A stretch of 12,576 nucleotides of DNA from Chthoniobacter sp. (GTDB lineage Bacteria; Verrucomicrobiota; Verrucomicrobiia; Chthoniobacterales; Chthoniobacteraceae): positions 1 through 12,576 of the forward strand of contig JANXSB010000525.1 of assembly GCA_025352865.1 (NCBI GenBank). Reading direction: 5' to 3'. Made by a program: the position numbers and the translations under genes. The notes below the pieces were generated by a model, which was not told the origin of the DNA, ran no database searches, and saw only the letters and a list, made by a program, of their open reading frames with translations. This document shows, one piece after another, positions 5,886 to 12,576 of this stretch (the stretch's first letter is position 1; the number at the start of each line of letters is the position of its first letter).

Positions 5886-7358
5886 TCAGACTTTTTCCGG
5901 CACGACAAACGGCGCGCGGTATTCGCGGGTGAGCAGCTTGTCCGCCTCGGGGTTGCCGATGAATTTCTCGCTAGCCGGATCGAATTTCAGATACTGGCCG
6001 AAGGCCAGTTGGTCGGTGGAAATGTCCACGTTGTTCGCGACGAGATGCGATGCGAGACGGTCGAAGGAATCCATCGCGTCCTTGCTGCCCTTGATCTTTT
6101 CCTTGATCGCATCGGGCGCGGCTTTTTTGCCGAGACGGTAGGCGATGTTCCCCGTGTGGCAGAGCGCGCTGGAGATGTGGCCGTCGATGATCTTCCCGTG
6201 CAGATCGGCCGTCTTCCGGCTGCGCACGACGTGAAGAAAATTCGCGTAATGATTCTCCCCGTCCGTCTCGCCTTCCGCACCCGGCGCGGCGGGTTTCGCA
6301 AATTTCCTGATCTCTTTCCCGTCCGCATCAAACGCGATCGCATCATTGTAATTCGGGCAAAGAATGTGCCCGCGCTCGTACTGCACGACCACGCCCACGC
6401 TCGCGCCGCGGTACTTGTCCATTTCCTTCGCGTCCGTCTTTTCCGGCAAGCCGCGCACCTCAAAAATCAGCGGTGCCTTTTTGTAATCGTGGAAAATGAC
6501 GAGCGAATTCGGCGTCTCGCCGTCGTCCACATACCCGAGCCGTCCGCCGAACGCCATGACCGCGGGCGAGATTGCATCCTCGCCGAGAAAGCGGCGCGCG
6601 ATGTCCATCTGGTGAATGCCCTGGTTGCCGAGGTCGCCGTTGCCCGTATTCCAGACCCAGTGCCAGTCGTAATGCAGCTTCGCGCGCGTGAGCGGGAGCT
6701 TCGCCGCCGGGCCGCACCACAGGTCGTAATCAATCGTCGCCGGCACCGGCTGCCCGCCATCCACTTTGCCAATGCTCGCGCGGCGCTTGTAGCACAGCGC
6801 ACGGGCATACTGCAGCTTGCCGAGCGGCGCGTCTTTCACCCACTCCAGCGCCGCCGCGAGGCCCACGCCGGAGCGGCTTTGCACGCCCATCTGCACGATT
6901 TTCTGATGCGCCTCCGCCGCCTTCACGAGCTGCCGCCCTTCCCACACATTGTGCGACACGGGTTTCTCCACATACACATCCTTGCCCGCCTGGATCGCCC
7001 AAATCGCCGCGAGCGAATGCCAGTGGTTCGGCGTGGCGATCGACACGACATCGACCTCCTTGCTCTCTAGCATTTTCCGAATGTCCTGATACGGCGTGAC
7101 CTCCTGGCCCTTCGCCTTGAGCTGCGCCACGCCTTTGTCCAGCACCGCCGTATCCACATCGCACATTGCCACGATCCGCGCGCCCTTCAGTCCGAGGTAG
7201 CCTTTGATGTGATCCTGCCCGCGCCCGTTGAAACCGATGACGCCAATGCGGATGTCTTCATTCGCGCCGGCGGCAGCAGAGTAAAGCCGCGCCGGCAGCG
7301 ACAGTGCGGCACCGGCGGCGATGGATGATTTGAGGAAGGAACGGCGGGTTTGGTTCAT
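5886..7358 (-). CDS. Tat-exported Gfo/Idh/MocA-family oxidoreductase
   Basis: A 490-residue protein beginning MNQTRRSFLKSSIAAGAALS, a twin-arginine signal with RR at 5-6. The Rossmann fold starts at IRIGVIGFNGRGQDH (36-50), a GxxGxGxxG-like nucleotide-binding loop, followed by MCDVD (65-69). EKP at 131-133 carries the conserved catalytic-region lysine of the family. WNTGNGDLGNQGIHQMD (236-252) is the signature of the exported subgroup common in Verrucomicrobiota and Planctomycetota. Family members oxidise, reduce or epimerise sugars with NAD(P), which is usually tightly bound in exported forms. The substrate here is unknown. It is the middle gene of a three-gene minus-strand set: a PmoA-like gene 102 bp upstream and an esterase 12 bp downstream. 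The start at 7358 is the only one that preserves the Tat motif. No clear Shine-Dalgarno sequence is seen upstream, as with other genes in this window. Confidence 0.93.
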   Translation of the reverse strand: MNQTRRSFLKSSIAAGAALSLPARLYSAAAGANEDIRIGVIGFNGRGQDHIKGYLGLKGARIVAMCDVDTAVLDKGVAQLKAKGQEVTPYQDIRKMLESKEVDVVSIATPNHWHSLAAIWAIQAGKDVYVEKPVSHNVWEGRQLVKAAEAHQKIVQMGVQSRSGVGLAAALEWVKDAPLGKLQYARALCYKRRASIGKVDGGQPVPATIDYDLWCGPAAKLPLTRAKLHYDWHWVWNTGNGDLGNQGIHQMDIARRFLGEDAISPAVMAFGGRLGYVDDGETPNSLVIFHDYKKAPLIFEVRGLPEKTDAKEMDKYRGASVGVVVQYERGHILCPNYNDAIAFDADGKEIRKFAKPAAPGAEGETDGENHYANFLHVVRSRKTADLHGKIIDGHISSALCHTGNIAYRLGKKAAPDAIKEKIKGSKDAMDSFDRLASHLVANNVDISTDQLAFGQYLKFDPASEKFIGNPEADKLLTREYRAPFVVPEKV

Positions 7359-7399
7359 AGGGTTTTGGGTTGGGGAAAAGGTTGGTCGCGAATCCGAAA

Positions 7400-7435
7400 T
7401 TCAATTCCGTAAAATTCCAAATTAACGGAATTGAA
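7400..7435 (-). repeat. Inverted repeat in the operon spacer, possible attenuator or message-stabilising hairpin
   Basis: TTCAATTCCGT at 7400-7410 is the exact reverse complement of ACGGAATTGAA at 7425-7435, with a 14-nt AT-rich loop. It lies in the 102-bp spacer between the PmoA-like gene and the Gfo/Idh/MocA gene. In transcript direction only three U follow the stem, so it would be a weak terminator at best. It could reduce downstream expression or protect the upstream message. Confidence 0.5.
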
Positions 7436-7460
7436 AAGCTGAGTTCGTTTGGCGGCTTTG

Positions 7461-8435
7461 TCATTTCGCGTCTTTCGAGTATTCGGCGAAACGCTCGGCG
7501 ATCTTCGCCTGCTCGGCGTCGCCTTCGTGCAAAATGATCCGGTATTGGAAAGTCACGCTCTTACCCGCTTCGAGGGTGAAATCGCCCGCGCCTTCCGGCT
7601 GCGTCTTATCCATCTCGCGTTCGCAAAATGGGTTCGCCGCGAAGAGCCCGTAATCGCGCGCGTGCCACCGCGTCGGGTGCCGGGGATTTTTCGGCGAGTC
7701 GAAAATCGCGATACCCACGACCTTGCCATCCACCGGCCCGGAGTAGTCCACCCATGCGGCTTTCTTGCCCCAAACTTTTCCGTCCGCATCGCCCGCCGAG
7801 TTCACGATTTTTCCCGCACCCGGTTTCTTATCCACGCCAATCAGCCGCATGGATTCCGCGATGCGCATCGCCATCGTCCCCTCCTTCGTATCGCCGAACA
7901 CCACTTCCTTTTCACCCGCCGTCAGCGTCATGCCGAAGTCGATCACCCGCTCCGCGCCGTCCTGCACGCGAAAGGTCTGTACACTCGTCAGCGGCACGCT
8001 GCCGTCCGCCGCCACCCAGCGGAGCGCAGCGCGGATCACGCCTTCCTTTTCGCCACCCTTCACCTCGATGAATTTCTCGTGCTCGATTTTCCCGAGCGGA
8101 ATCTTCGGGGTTGCAGTCCCGTGCGACGCCGCCTCGCTCCAGAAATCCCCGCCATTCACCAGCCCATGCGCAAACCACAGCGAGCGGTGGTGCGGATGAT
8201 CGTGATCCTCACCCGGCGTGTCTTTCATCGGCCAGTCCCGCGTCATCCGCGCGCCGCCGGGGCCGATGAGCGGGTAGAAATAAACATGCGACGCGCCGGT
8301 GAAGCAGTATTCCGTGAAAAGCTTCCCGCCGATTTCGACGCGCACTTTGTCCGCGCTCTCCTTCATCTCCACGGCGGCGAATGCGGGCAGCGTGAGCGCG
8401 AGAAGCGTGGTGCAAAGCGGGATGGGGAGACGCAT
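7461..8435 (-). CDS. Secreted PmoA-family (DUF6807) protein
   Basis: A 324-residue protein with a signal peptide (residues 1-20/21, ending AFA-A). The conserved block EDHDHPHHRSLWFAHG (76-91), the phrase VYFYPLIGPGGARMTRDWPM (51-70) and the C-terminal HARDYGLFAANPF identify the PmoA-like/DUF6807 family. This is named after methane monooxygenase only by automatic annotation and has no demonstrated monooxygenase activity that I know of. Members in Verrucomicrobiota and Planctomycetota commonly sit next to Gfo/Idh/MocA oxidoreductases, as here, and the His-rich block suggests metal or sugar binding. It is the first gene of the minus-strand set (PmoA-like, oxidoreductase, esterase). Its start at 8435 is preferred because it opens the signal peptide. 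The divergent sugar-acid dehydratase begins 224 bp away, and the spacer may carry promoters for both. The exact function is unknown. Confidence 0.85.
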   Translation of the reverse strand: MRLPIPLCTTLLALTLPAFAAVEMKESADKVRVEIGGKLFTEYCFTGASHVYFYPLIGPGGARMTRDWPMKDTPGEDHDHPHHRSLWFAHGLVNGGDFWSEAASHGTATPKIPLGKIEHEKFIEVKGGEKEGVIRAALRWVAADGSVPLTSVQTFRVQDGAERVIDFGMTLTAGEKEVVFGDTKEGTMAMRIAESMRLIGVDKKPGAGKIVNSAGDADGKVWGKKAAWVDYSGPVDGKVVGIAIFDSPKNPRHPTRWHARDYGLFAANPFCEREMDKTQPEGAGDFTLEAGKSVTFQYRIILHEGDAEQAKIAERFAEYSKDAK

Positions 8436-8498
8436 GGGCGGAGAGCGTGGATGCGGACAGCCAGACGTGCCAAGGTTTCTTTGCCCGTTCGGTTTTGC

Positions 8499-8589
8499 AA
8501 CGCAGAGACGCAGAGGCGCAGAGATTCGCCAGCCGGAGTCAGGCCGTCATTGCCGAATGCCTTTCTCTGCGCCTCTGCGTCTCTGCGTT
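8499..8589. repeat. Perfect 26-bp inverted repeat built of 8-bp CGCAGAG(A/G) units
   Basis: The left arm 8499-8524 starts AACGCAGAGACGCAGAGG; the right arm 8564-8589 is its exact reverse complement over 26 bases, and the spacer is 39 bp. Each arm contains three tandem copies of the 8-mer CGCAGAGA/CGCAGAGG/CGCAGAGA. It lies between two divergent genes, so it is not a terminator, and no T run follows either arm. Similar CGCAGAG-rich palindromes are known to me as scattered repeats in several bacterial genomes. It may influence transcription of the flanking genes through its position alone. Confidence 0.85.
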
Positions 8590-8659
8590 AAAAATAACCG
8601 CCCACACCGCGCACACGTCCGCTAGGCAGAGCCATCACGCTCTGCCAAAGTGTGCCGCC

Positions 8660-10615
8660 ATGCCGCCCGCAGAACTCTTCCCCGACGACGACACCATCTA
8701 CCAAATCCTCACCCGCGCGCCCGGCCCCGCGGGGCGACTGCCGCTCACCGAAACGCTCTTGCGCGAAAGCCCGAGCGGCGATCTTTTCGGCCTCACGCAA
8801 AACGTCGGCATGGGCTGGGAGTCAGCTCTGGCAAATGGAAAGCAGTTCCTCATCCTCAGCACGCAGGGCGGTCTGCGCGCGCCCGACGGCACGCCAATTG
8901 CGCTCGGCTATCACACCGGCCATTGGGAAATCGGCCTGCTCGTCGAGGCCGCGGCGCGCGAGCTGAAAGCGCTCGGCACCATCCCCTTCGCCGCCGCCTG
9001 CTCCGATCCGTGCGACGGCCGCACGCAAGGCACCACCGGCATGTTTGACTCGCTGCCCTATCGCAACGACGCCGCGCTCGTCTTTCGGCGCCTCATCCGC
9101 TCGCTCCCGCGCCGCTCCGGCGTGCTCGGCATCGCCACGTGCGACAAGGGTCTGCCCGCGATGATGATGGCCCTCGCCGCGATGCACGATCTTCCCTGCG
9201 TGCTCGTGCCCGGCGGCGTCACCCTCCCGCCGAGCGATGGCGAGGACGCAGGCGCGGTGCAGACCATCGGCGCGCGGTTTTCGCGCGGGCTCCTCACGCT
9301 CAAAGAAGCGAGCGAACTCGGCTGCCGCGCGTGCGCCTCCGCGGGTGGCGGCTGCCAGTTCCTCGGCACCGCCGCCACGGCCCAGGTCGTGGCCGAAGCG
9401 CTCGGCCTCGCCCTGCCCCACTCCGCTCTCGCGCCCAGCGGGCAGCCCGTGTGGCGCGAGCTCGCCGTGCGTTCCGCGCGGGCACTCGTGGATTTGGAAA
9501 AGCGTGGCGTGAAGACGAGCGACATCCTCACCCCAGCGGCGATTCGCAATGCGATGGTCGTTCATGCAGCCTTCGGCGGCTCCACGAATCTGCTCCTCCA
9601 CATCCCCGCCATCGCCCACTCCGCCAAGCTTCCCCGCCCCACCGTCGCCGACTGGATCGACGTGAACCAGCGCACACCCCGCCTCGTCGATGTCCTCCCC
9701 AACGGCCCGAAATTTCACCCCACCATCCGCGCCTACCTCGCCGGCGGCGGGCCGGAAGTCATGCTGCACCTCCGCGCGCTCGGCCTTCTCGACACATCCG
9801 TTCTCACCGCCACCGGTCGCACGCTCGGCGAAAATCTCGACGCGTGGGCGCAGAGCGAAAGGCGCACGCACTTCCGCGAAATCCTGCGCGCACAGGACGG
9901 CGTGGACGCGGATGAAGTCATCATGTCGCCCGATCAAGCGCGCGCCCGCGGCCTCACCGGCACGATCATTTTTCCACTCGGCAACCTCGCACCCGAGGGT
10001 GCGGTGATCAAAGCGACGGCGATGGACCCGAGCGTGGTCGATGCCGACGGCGTCTATCGCAAAACCGGCCCGGCCCGCGTCTTCACCAGCGAAGCCACCG
10101 CCATCGCCGCGCTGCGCGAGGGCCGCATCAAGGCCGGCGATGTCATGGTCCTCGCGGGCGTGGGACCGATGGGCACGGGCATGGAGGAGACGTATCAAAT
10201 CACCTCCGCGCTCAAGATGCTGCCCTTCGGCAAACACGTCGCGCTCCTCACCGACGCCCGCTTTTCCGGCGTCTCCACCGGCGCGTGCATCGGCCACATC
10301 GGCCCCGAGGCGCTGGCCGGCGGGCCGGTGGGAAAACTGCGCGACGGCGACCTCATCCGCATCCTCATCGACCGCACGCACATGACCGGCACCGTCGATT
10401 TCATCGGCACCGCCGAGCACCCGCTTTCGCCGGCGGAAGGGACAGGCGAACTCTCCACGCGGGCACCTCACCCCAACCTCGCCCCCCACCCAGCGCTCCC
10501 CGACGACACCCGCCTCTGGGCCGCACTGCAAAACGCCAGCGGCGGCACTTGGGGCGGCTGCGTCTATGACGTGGACGCGATCCTCGCACGGCTGAACGTA
10601 GCTCGACGCATCTGA
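8660..10615 (+). CDS. yjhG: YjhG/YagF-family D-xylonate (sugar-acid) dehydratase
   Basis: A 651-residue cytoplasmic enzyme of the IlvD/Edd superfamily, close in length to E. coli YjhG (about 655). It follows YjhG almost block by block from memory: SGDLFGLTQNVGMGW (39-53), SDPCDGRTQGTTGMFDSLPY (115-134), CDKGLPAMMMALA (161-173), CASAGGGCQFLGTA (225-238), HAAFGGSTNLLLHIPAIAH and ARFSGVSTGACIGH. Cys118, Cys161 and Cys232 are the expected iron-sulfur ligands. The reaction is dehydration of D-xylonate or a similar aldonate to a 2-keto-3-deoxy acid (EC 4.2.1.82 type), part of non-phosphorylative sugar breakdown. The start at 8660 aligns with the family N-terminus. An in-frame ATG at 8447 would translate the inverted repeat and is rejected. 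No aldolase or semialdehyde dehydrogenase for later steps is seen in this window. It is divergent from the oxidoreductase/esterase unit, which could supply the sugar acid. Confidence 0.93.
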   Translation: MPPAELFPDDDTIYQILTRAPGPAGRLPLTETLLRESPSGDLFGLTQNVGMGWESALANGKQFLILSTQGGLRAPDGTPIALGYHTGHWEIGLLVEAAARELKALGTIPFAAACSDPCDGRTQGTTGMFDSLPYRNDAALVFRRLIRSLPRRSGVLGIATCDKGLPAMMMALAAMHDLPCVLVPGGVTLPPSDGEDAGAVQTIGARFSRGLLTLKEASELGCRACASAGGGCQFLGTAATAQVVAEALGLALPHSALAPSGQPVWRELAVRSARALVDLEKRGVKTSDILTPAAIRNAMVVHAAFGGSTNLLLHIPAIAHSAKLPRPTVADWIDVNQRTPRLVDVLPNGPKFHPTIRAYLAGGGPEVMLHLRALGLLDTSVLTATGRTLGENLDAWAQSERRTHFREILRAQDGVDADEVIMSPDQARARGLTGTIIFPLGNLAPEGAVIKATAMDPSVVDADGVYRKTGPARVFTSEATAIAALREGRIKAGDVMVLAGVGPMGTGMEETYQITSALKMLPFGKHVALLTDARFSGVSTGACIGHIGPEALAGGPVGKLRDGDLIRILIDRTHMTGTVDFIGTAEHPLSPAEGTGELSTRAPHPNLAPHPALPDDTRLWAALQNASGGTWGGCVYDVDAILARLNVARRI

Positions 10616-10894
<279 letters not shown>

Positions 10895-10931
10895 AAATCC
10901 GGGCCGTGGATTTAATACGTGTAAGTATCTT

Positions 10932-10960
10932 TTGACATCGCCCGCGTTCGTCCATAAAAC
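10932..10960 (+). promoter_or_regulatory. Sigma-70-type promoter for the beta-propeller gene
   Basis: A perfect -35 hexamer TTGACA at 10932-10937 is followed after 17 bp by TAAAAC at 10955-10960 (4 of 6 to TATAAT). A start of transcription near 10967 would leave a very short leader before the ATG at 10977. It lies in an AT-richer patch between the FHA fragment and the next gene. Confidence 0.55.
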
Positions 10961-10976
10961 CGCCGCACTCCCGCCC

Positions 10977-12576
10977 ATGAAGCCATCACTCCTCTCCGCG
11001 TTCGCCTTCACTTTCGCCATCGCTGTCGTGCCGCTGCATGCTGCGCCGAAAGAAAAATCCGACAAGGCAGCCGCACAGGAAAAGGGCGGCGTGCATGGCT
11101 GGCTGGATTGGCGCGGGCCTTTGCAAACCGGCGTCTCTCTGGAGAAGGGATTGCCGGAAAAAGTGGATGCGAAGGCGGTGTTGTGGACGGCGGATTTTCC
11201 GGGGCAAAGCGCACCGGTGATCGCGAATGGCAAGCTCTACATCATGGGCTTTCAAGGCGATGGGCCGGACCTGCAGGAGGGCGTGTCGTGCTTTGACGCG
11301 GAGACCGGGAAGCCTTTGTGGAAGCAGCTCTTCAACGATTTCCTCAGCGACATCGTCTATCTGCGCTACTCGACTTCGTGCCCGGCGGTGGATGCGGAAA
11401 CGGGCAATGTTTATACGCAAGGTAGTCAGGGTTTATTCTCGTGTTTCACCGCGGATGGGAAGCTCGTGTGGCAGCATTCGCTGATGGAGGAATTTGGACG
11501 GCTCACGTTTCCCAACAACCGCACCGCCTCGCCACTCATCGACCAGGAACTCGTCATCACGCGCGGCATCACCTCCTCGTGGGGCGCGCACGGCGCGGCG
11601 GGCGACCGCTTTTACGCCTTCGACAAAAAGACCGGCGAACTCGTCTGGTCGAGCGCGCCCGGCGACCGGCCGCAGGACAATACTTTCTGCCATCCGTGGC
11701 TGAGTTTTCACGAGGGCAAGCGCGTGCTCTACTCCTCCGGCGGCGACTCCACGCTCCTCGCGATCAATGCCCGCACCGGCGAACCGCTCTGGCGCACGCC
11801 GGTCGCAAAAGCCGGCGCGAAGGGCGGCATCAATGCCTCCGTGCTGGAGCACAAGGGCCGCATCATCGTCACGCACGAAAGCGAGAACCTCGACACCAGC
11901 GACGTGGGCCGCATGGCGGCGTTCAAAATCCCCGAAGGCGTGAAGCCACCGACACCGCAAACGCCGCAGGTTTTTCCGACGAAGGAACTCGAGCAGTGGC
12001 GCAATCCTGTCGGTGCGCTCGCCAGTTCGCCGGTCCTCGTCGGCGACCGCATCTATGAGGTGAATGGCACGGGCGAGCTGTGCGCCGTCGATGCCAATGA
12101 CGGCACCGTTTTGTGGAAGAAAAAGCTCGGCATCGAGCAGCGCCAAAGCTCGCCCTTTTACGCCGACGGCAAGCTCTACATCGCCATGTATATCGCCGCC
12201 GCGGGTGGCGACGCCAAGGCCGGCGAGACCGTCGGCGACGGCGAGATTTTCGTCGTCAAACCCGGCGACAAGGACGCCGAAATTTTGAGCCACACCGTCC
12301 TCACCGGCAAATGCTACGGCTCGCCCGTGGGCTACAACGGCAAGCTCTACGTGCAGACCGAAAAGAAGCTCTATTGCTTCGGCAAAAAGGGCGCGAACAA
12401 AGGACTCGCGACCGCGCCCGAGGCGGAGAAATGGCCCGCGCCTGGCGAGAAGAAGCAGCTCCAGATCATCCCTTACGAAATGCTCCTCCAGCCCGGCAAA
12501 ACGCAGTCCTTCCGCATCCGCGCGCTCGATGCGAATGGCTTCACCGTCGAAGAAAACATCGATCCGAAAACCGCGA
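10977..12576 (+). CDS. Secreted PQQ-like beta-propeller repeat protein, 3' end missing
   Basis: The frame is open from the ATG at 10977 to the window edge (533 codons). A Sec signal peptide covers residues 1-22 (ends PLHA). The mature start WLDWRGPLQTGVS (42-54) is typical of exported quinoprotein-like propellers. At least five blade motifs of the form (D/N)xxTGxxLW are visible: DAETGKPLW (107-115), DGKLVW (160-165), DKKTGELVW (216-224), NARTGEPLW (264-272) and DANDGTVLW (372-380). Cysteines and Trp residues recur in the blades. After the propeller (about residue 480) a Lys/Glu-rich linker leads to a new segment starting near IIPYEMLLQPGKTQSFRIRA, probably an additional beta-sandwich domain that continues past the edge. 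Whether PQQ is bound cannot be told; many members are only structural BamB-like or dehydrogenase-like propellers. A convincing promoter is directly upstream, so it is probably expressed apart from the dehydratase. Confidence 0.88.
   Translation, partial: MKPSLLSAFAFTFAIAVVPLHAAPKEKSDKAAAQEKGGVHGWLDWRGPLQTGVSLEKGLPEKVDAKAVLWTADFPGQSAPVIANGKLYIMGFQGDGPDLQEGVSCFDAETGKPLWKQLFNDFLSDIVYLRYSTSCPAVDAETGNVYTQGSQGLFSCFTADGKLVWQHSLMEEFGRLTFPNNRTASPLIDQELVITRGITSSWGAHGAAGDRFYAFDKKTGELVWSSAPGDRPQDNTFCHPWLSFHEGKRVLYSSGGDSTLLAINARTGEPLWRTPVAKAGAKGGINASVLEHKGRIIVTHESENLDTSDVGRMAAFKIPEGVKPPTPQTPQVFPTKELEQWRNPVGALASSPVLVGDRIYEVNGTGELCAVDANDGTVLWKKKLGIEQRQSSPFYADGKLYIAMYIAAAGGDAKAGETVGDGEIFVVKPGDKDAEILSHTVLTGKCYGSPVGYNGKLYVQTEKKLYCFGKKGANKGLATAPEAEKWPAPGEKKQLQIIPYEMLLQPGKTQSFRIRALDANGFTVEENIDPKTA

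Noticed and set aside
5883..8591. Long plus-strand open frames over 5883-7070 and 7449-8591
   Set aside because: They are shadows of the Gfo/Idh/MocA and PmoA-like genes, with Arg/His-rich composition and no recognisable domains.
8447..8659. N-terminal extension of the dehydratase from the ATG at 8447
   Set aside because: It would translate the 26-bp inverted repeat and its spacer; the family N-terminus aligns with the ATG at 8660.

Overview
The window is GC-rich bacterial chromosome, most probably from Verrucomicrobiota, with Planctomycetota as the main alternative. That placement is an inference from the gene families present: a prepilin-type protein with an N-terminal cleavage site, a haem-c plus copper monooxygenase-like secreted protein, a Tat-exported Gfo/Idh/MocA oxidoreductase beside a PmoA-like (DUF6807) protein, a PQQ-type beta-propeller, remnants of a WYL-type regulator, and weak or absent Shine-Dalgarno sequences. 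No 16S rRNA or other phylogenetic marker is present.

Left part (1-1318): the 5' part of a type IV pilin-like gene on the minus strand runs off the left edge. It is divergent, with only 22 bp between starts, from a secreted alpha/beta hydrolase on the plus strand. Middle-left (1319-2911): this stretch is gene-poor, lower in GC and looks decayed. It holds one small hypothetical ORF, an N-terminally truncated PA2169/DUF2383-type four-helix-bundle gene, a run of small hairpins with a tRNA-like T arm, and a frameshifted, nonsense-broken piece of a helix-turn-helix/WYL regulator. It ends at an intact tRNA-Asn(GTT) on the minus strand. The pattern suggests an old integration or rearrangement site next to a tRNA.

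Centre (3078-4878): a secreted fusion of a c-type haem domain with a copper type II monooxygenase-like domain is followed by a small secreted cysteine-containing protein and a strong, probably bidirectional, hairpin terminator. A nested palindromic REP-like element follows. Next comes a minus-strand gene set (8435 down to 4992): PmoA-like protein, then Gfo/Idh/MocA oxidoreductase, then a secreted BD-FAE-like esterase. These look like one carbohydrate-utilisation transcription unit. It is divergent from a plus-strand YjhG/YagF-type sugar-acid (D-xylonate) dehydratase. The divergent spacer carries a perfect 26-bp inverted repeat built of 8-bp units.

Right part (10616-12576): a 92-residue FHA-domain fragment sits in frame directly after the dehydratase stop codon. 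A good sigma-70-like promoter then precedes a secreted PQQ-like beta-propeller protein that runs off the right edge.

The most coherent functional theme is carbohydrate and sugar-acid breakdown: esterase, sugar dehydrogenase family, sugar-acid dehydratase and possibly the propeller protein. I see no CRISPR array, intact mobile element or clear defence system. The most unusual points are the FHA fragment after the dehydratase stop, the decayed region beside tRNA-Asn with its unidentified structured segment, and the haem/copper enzyme with its cysteine-rich neighbour.
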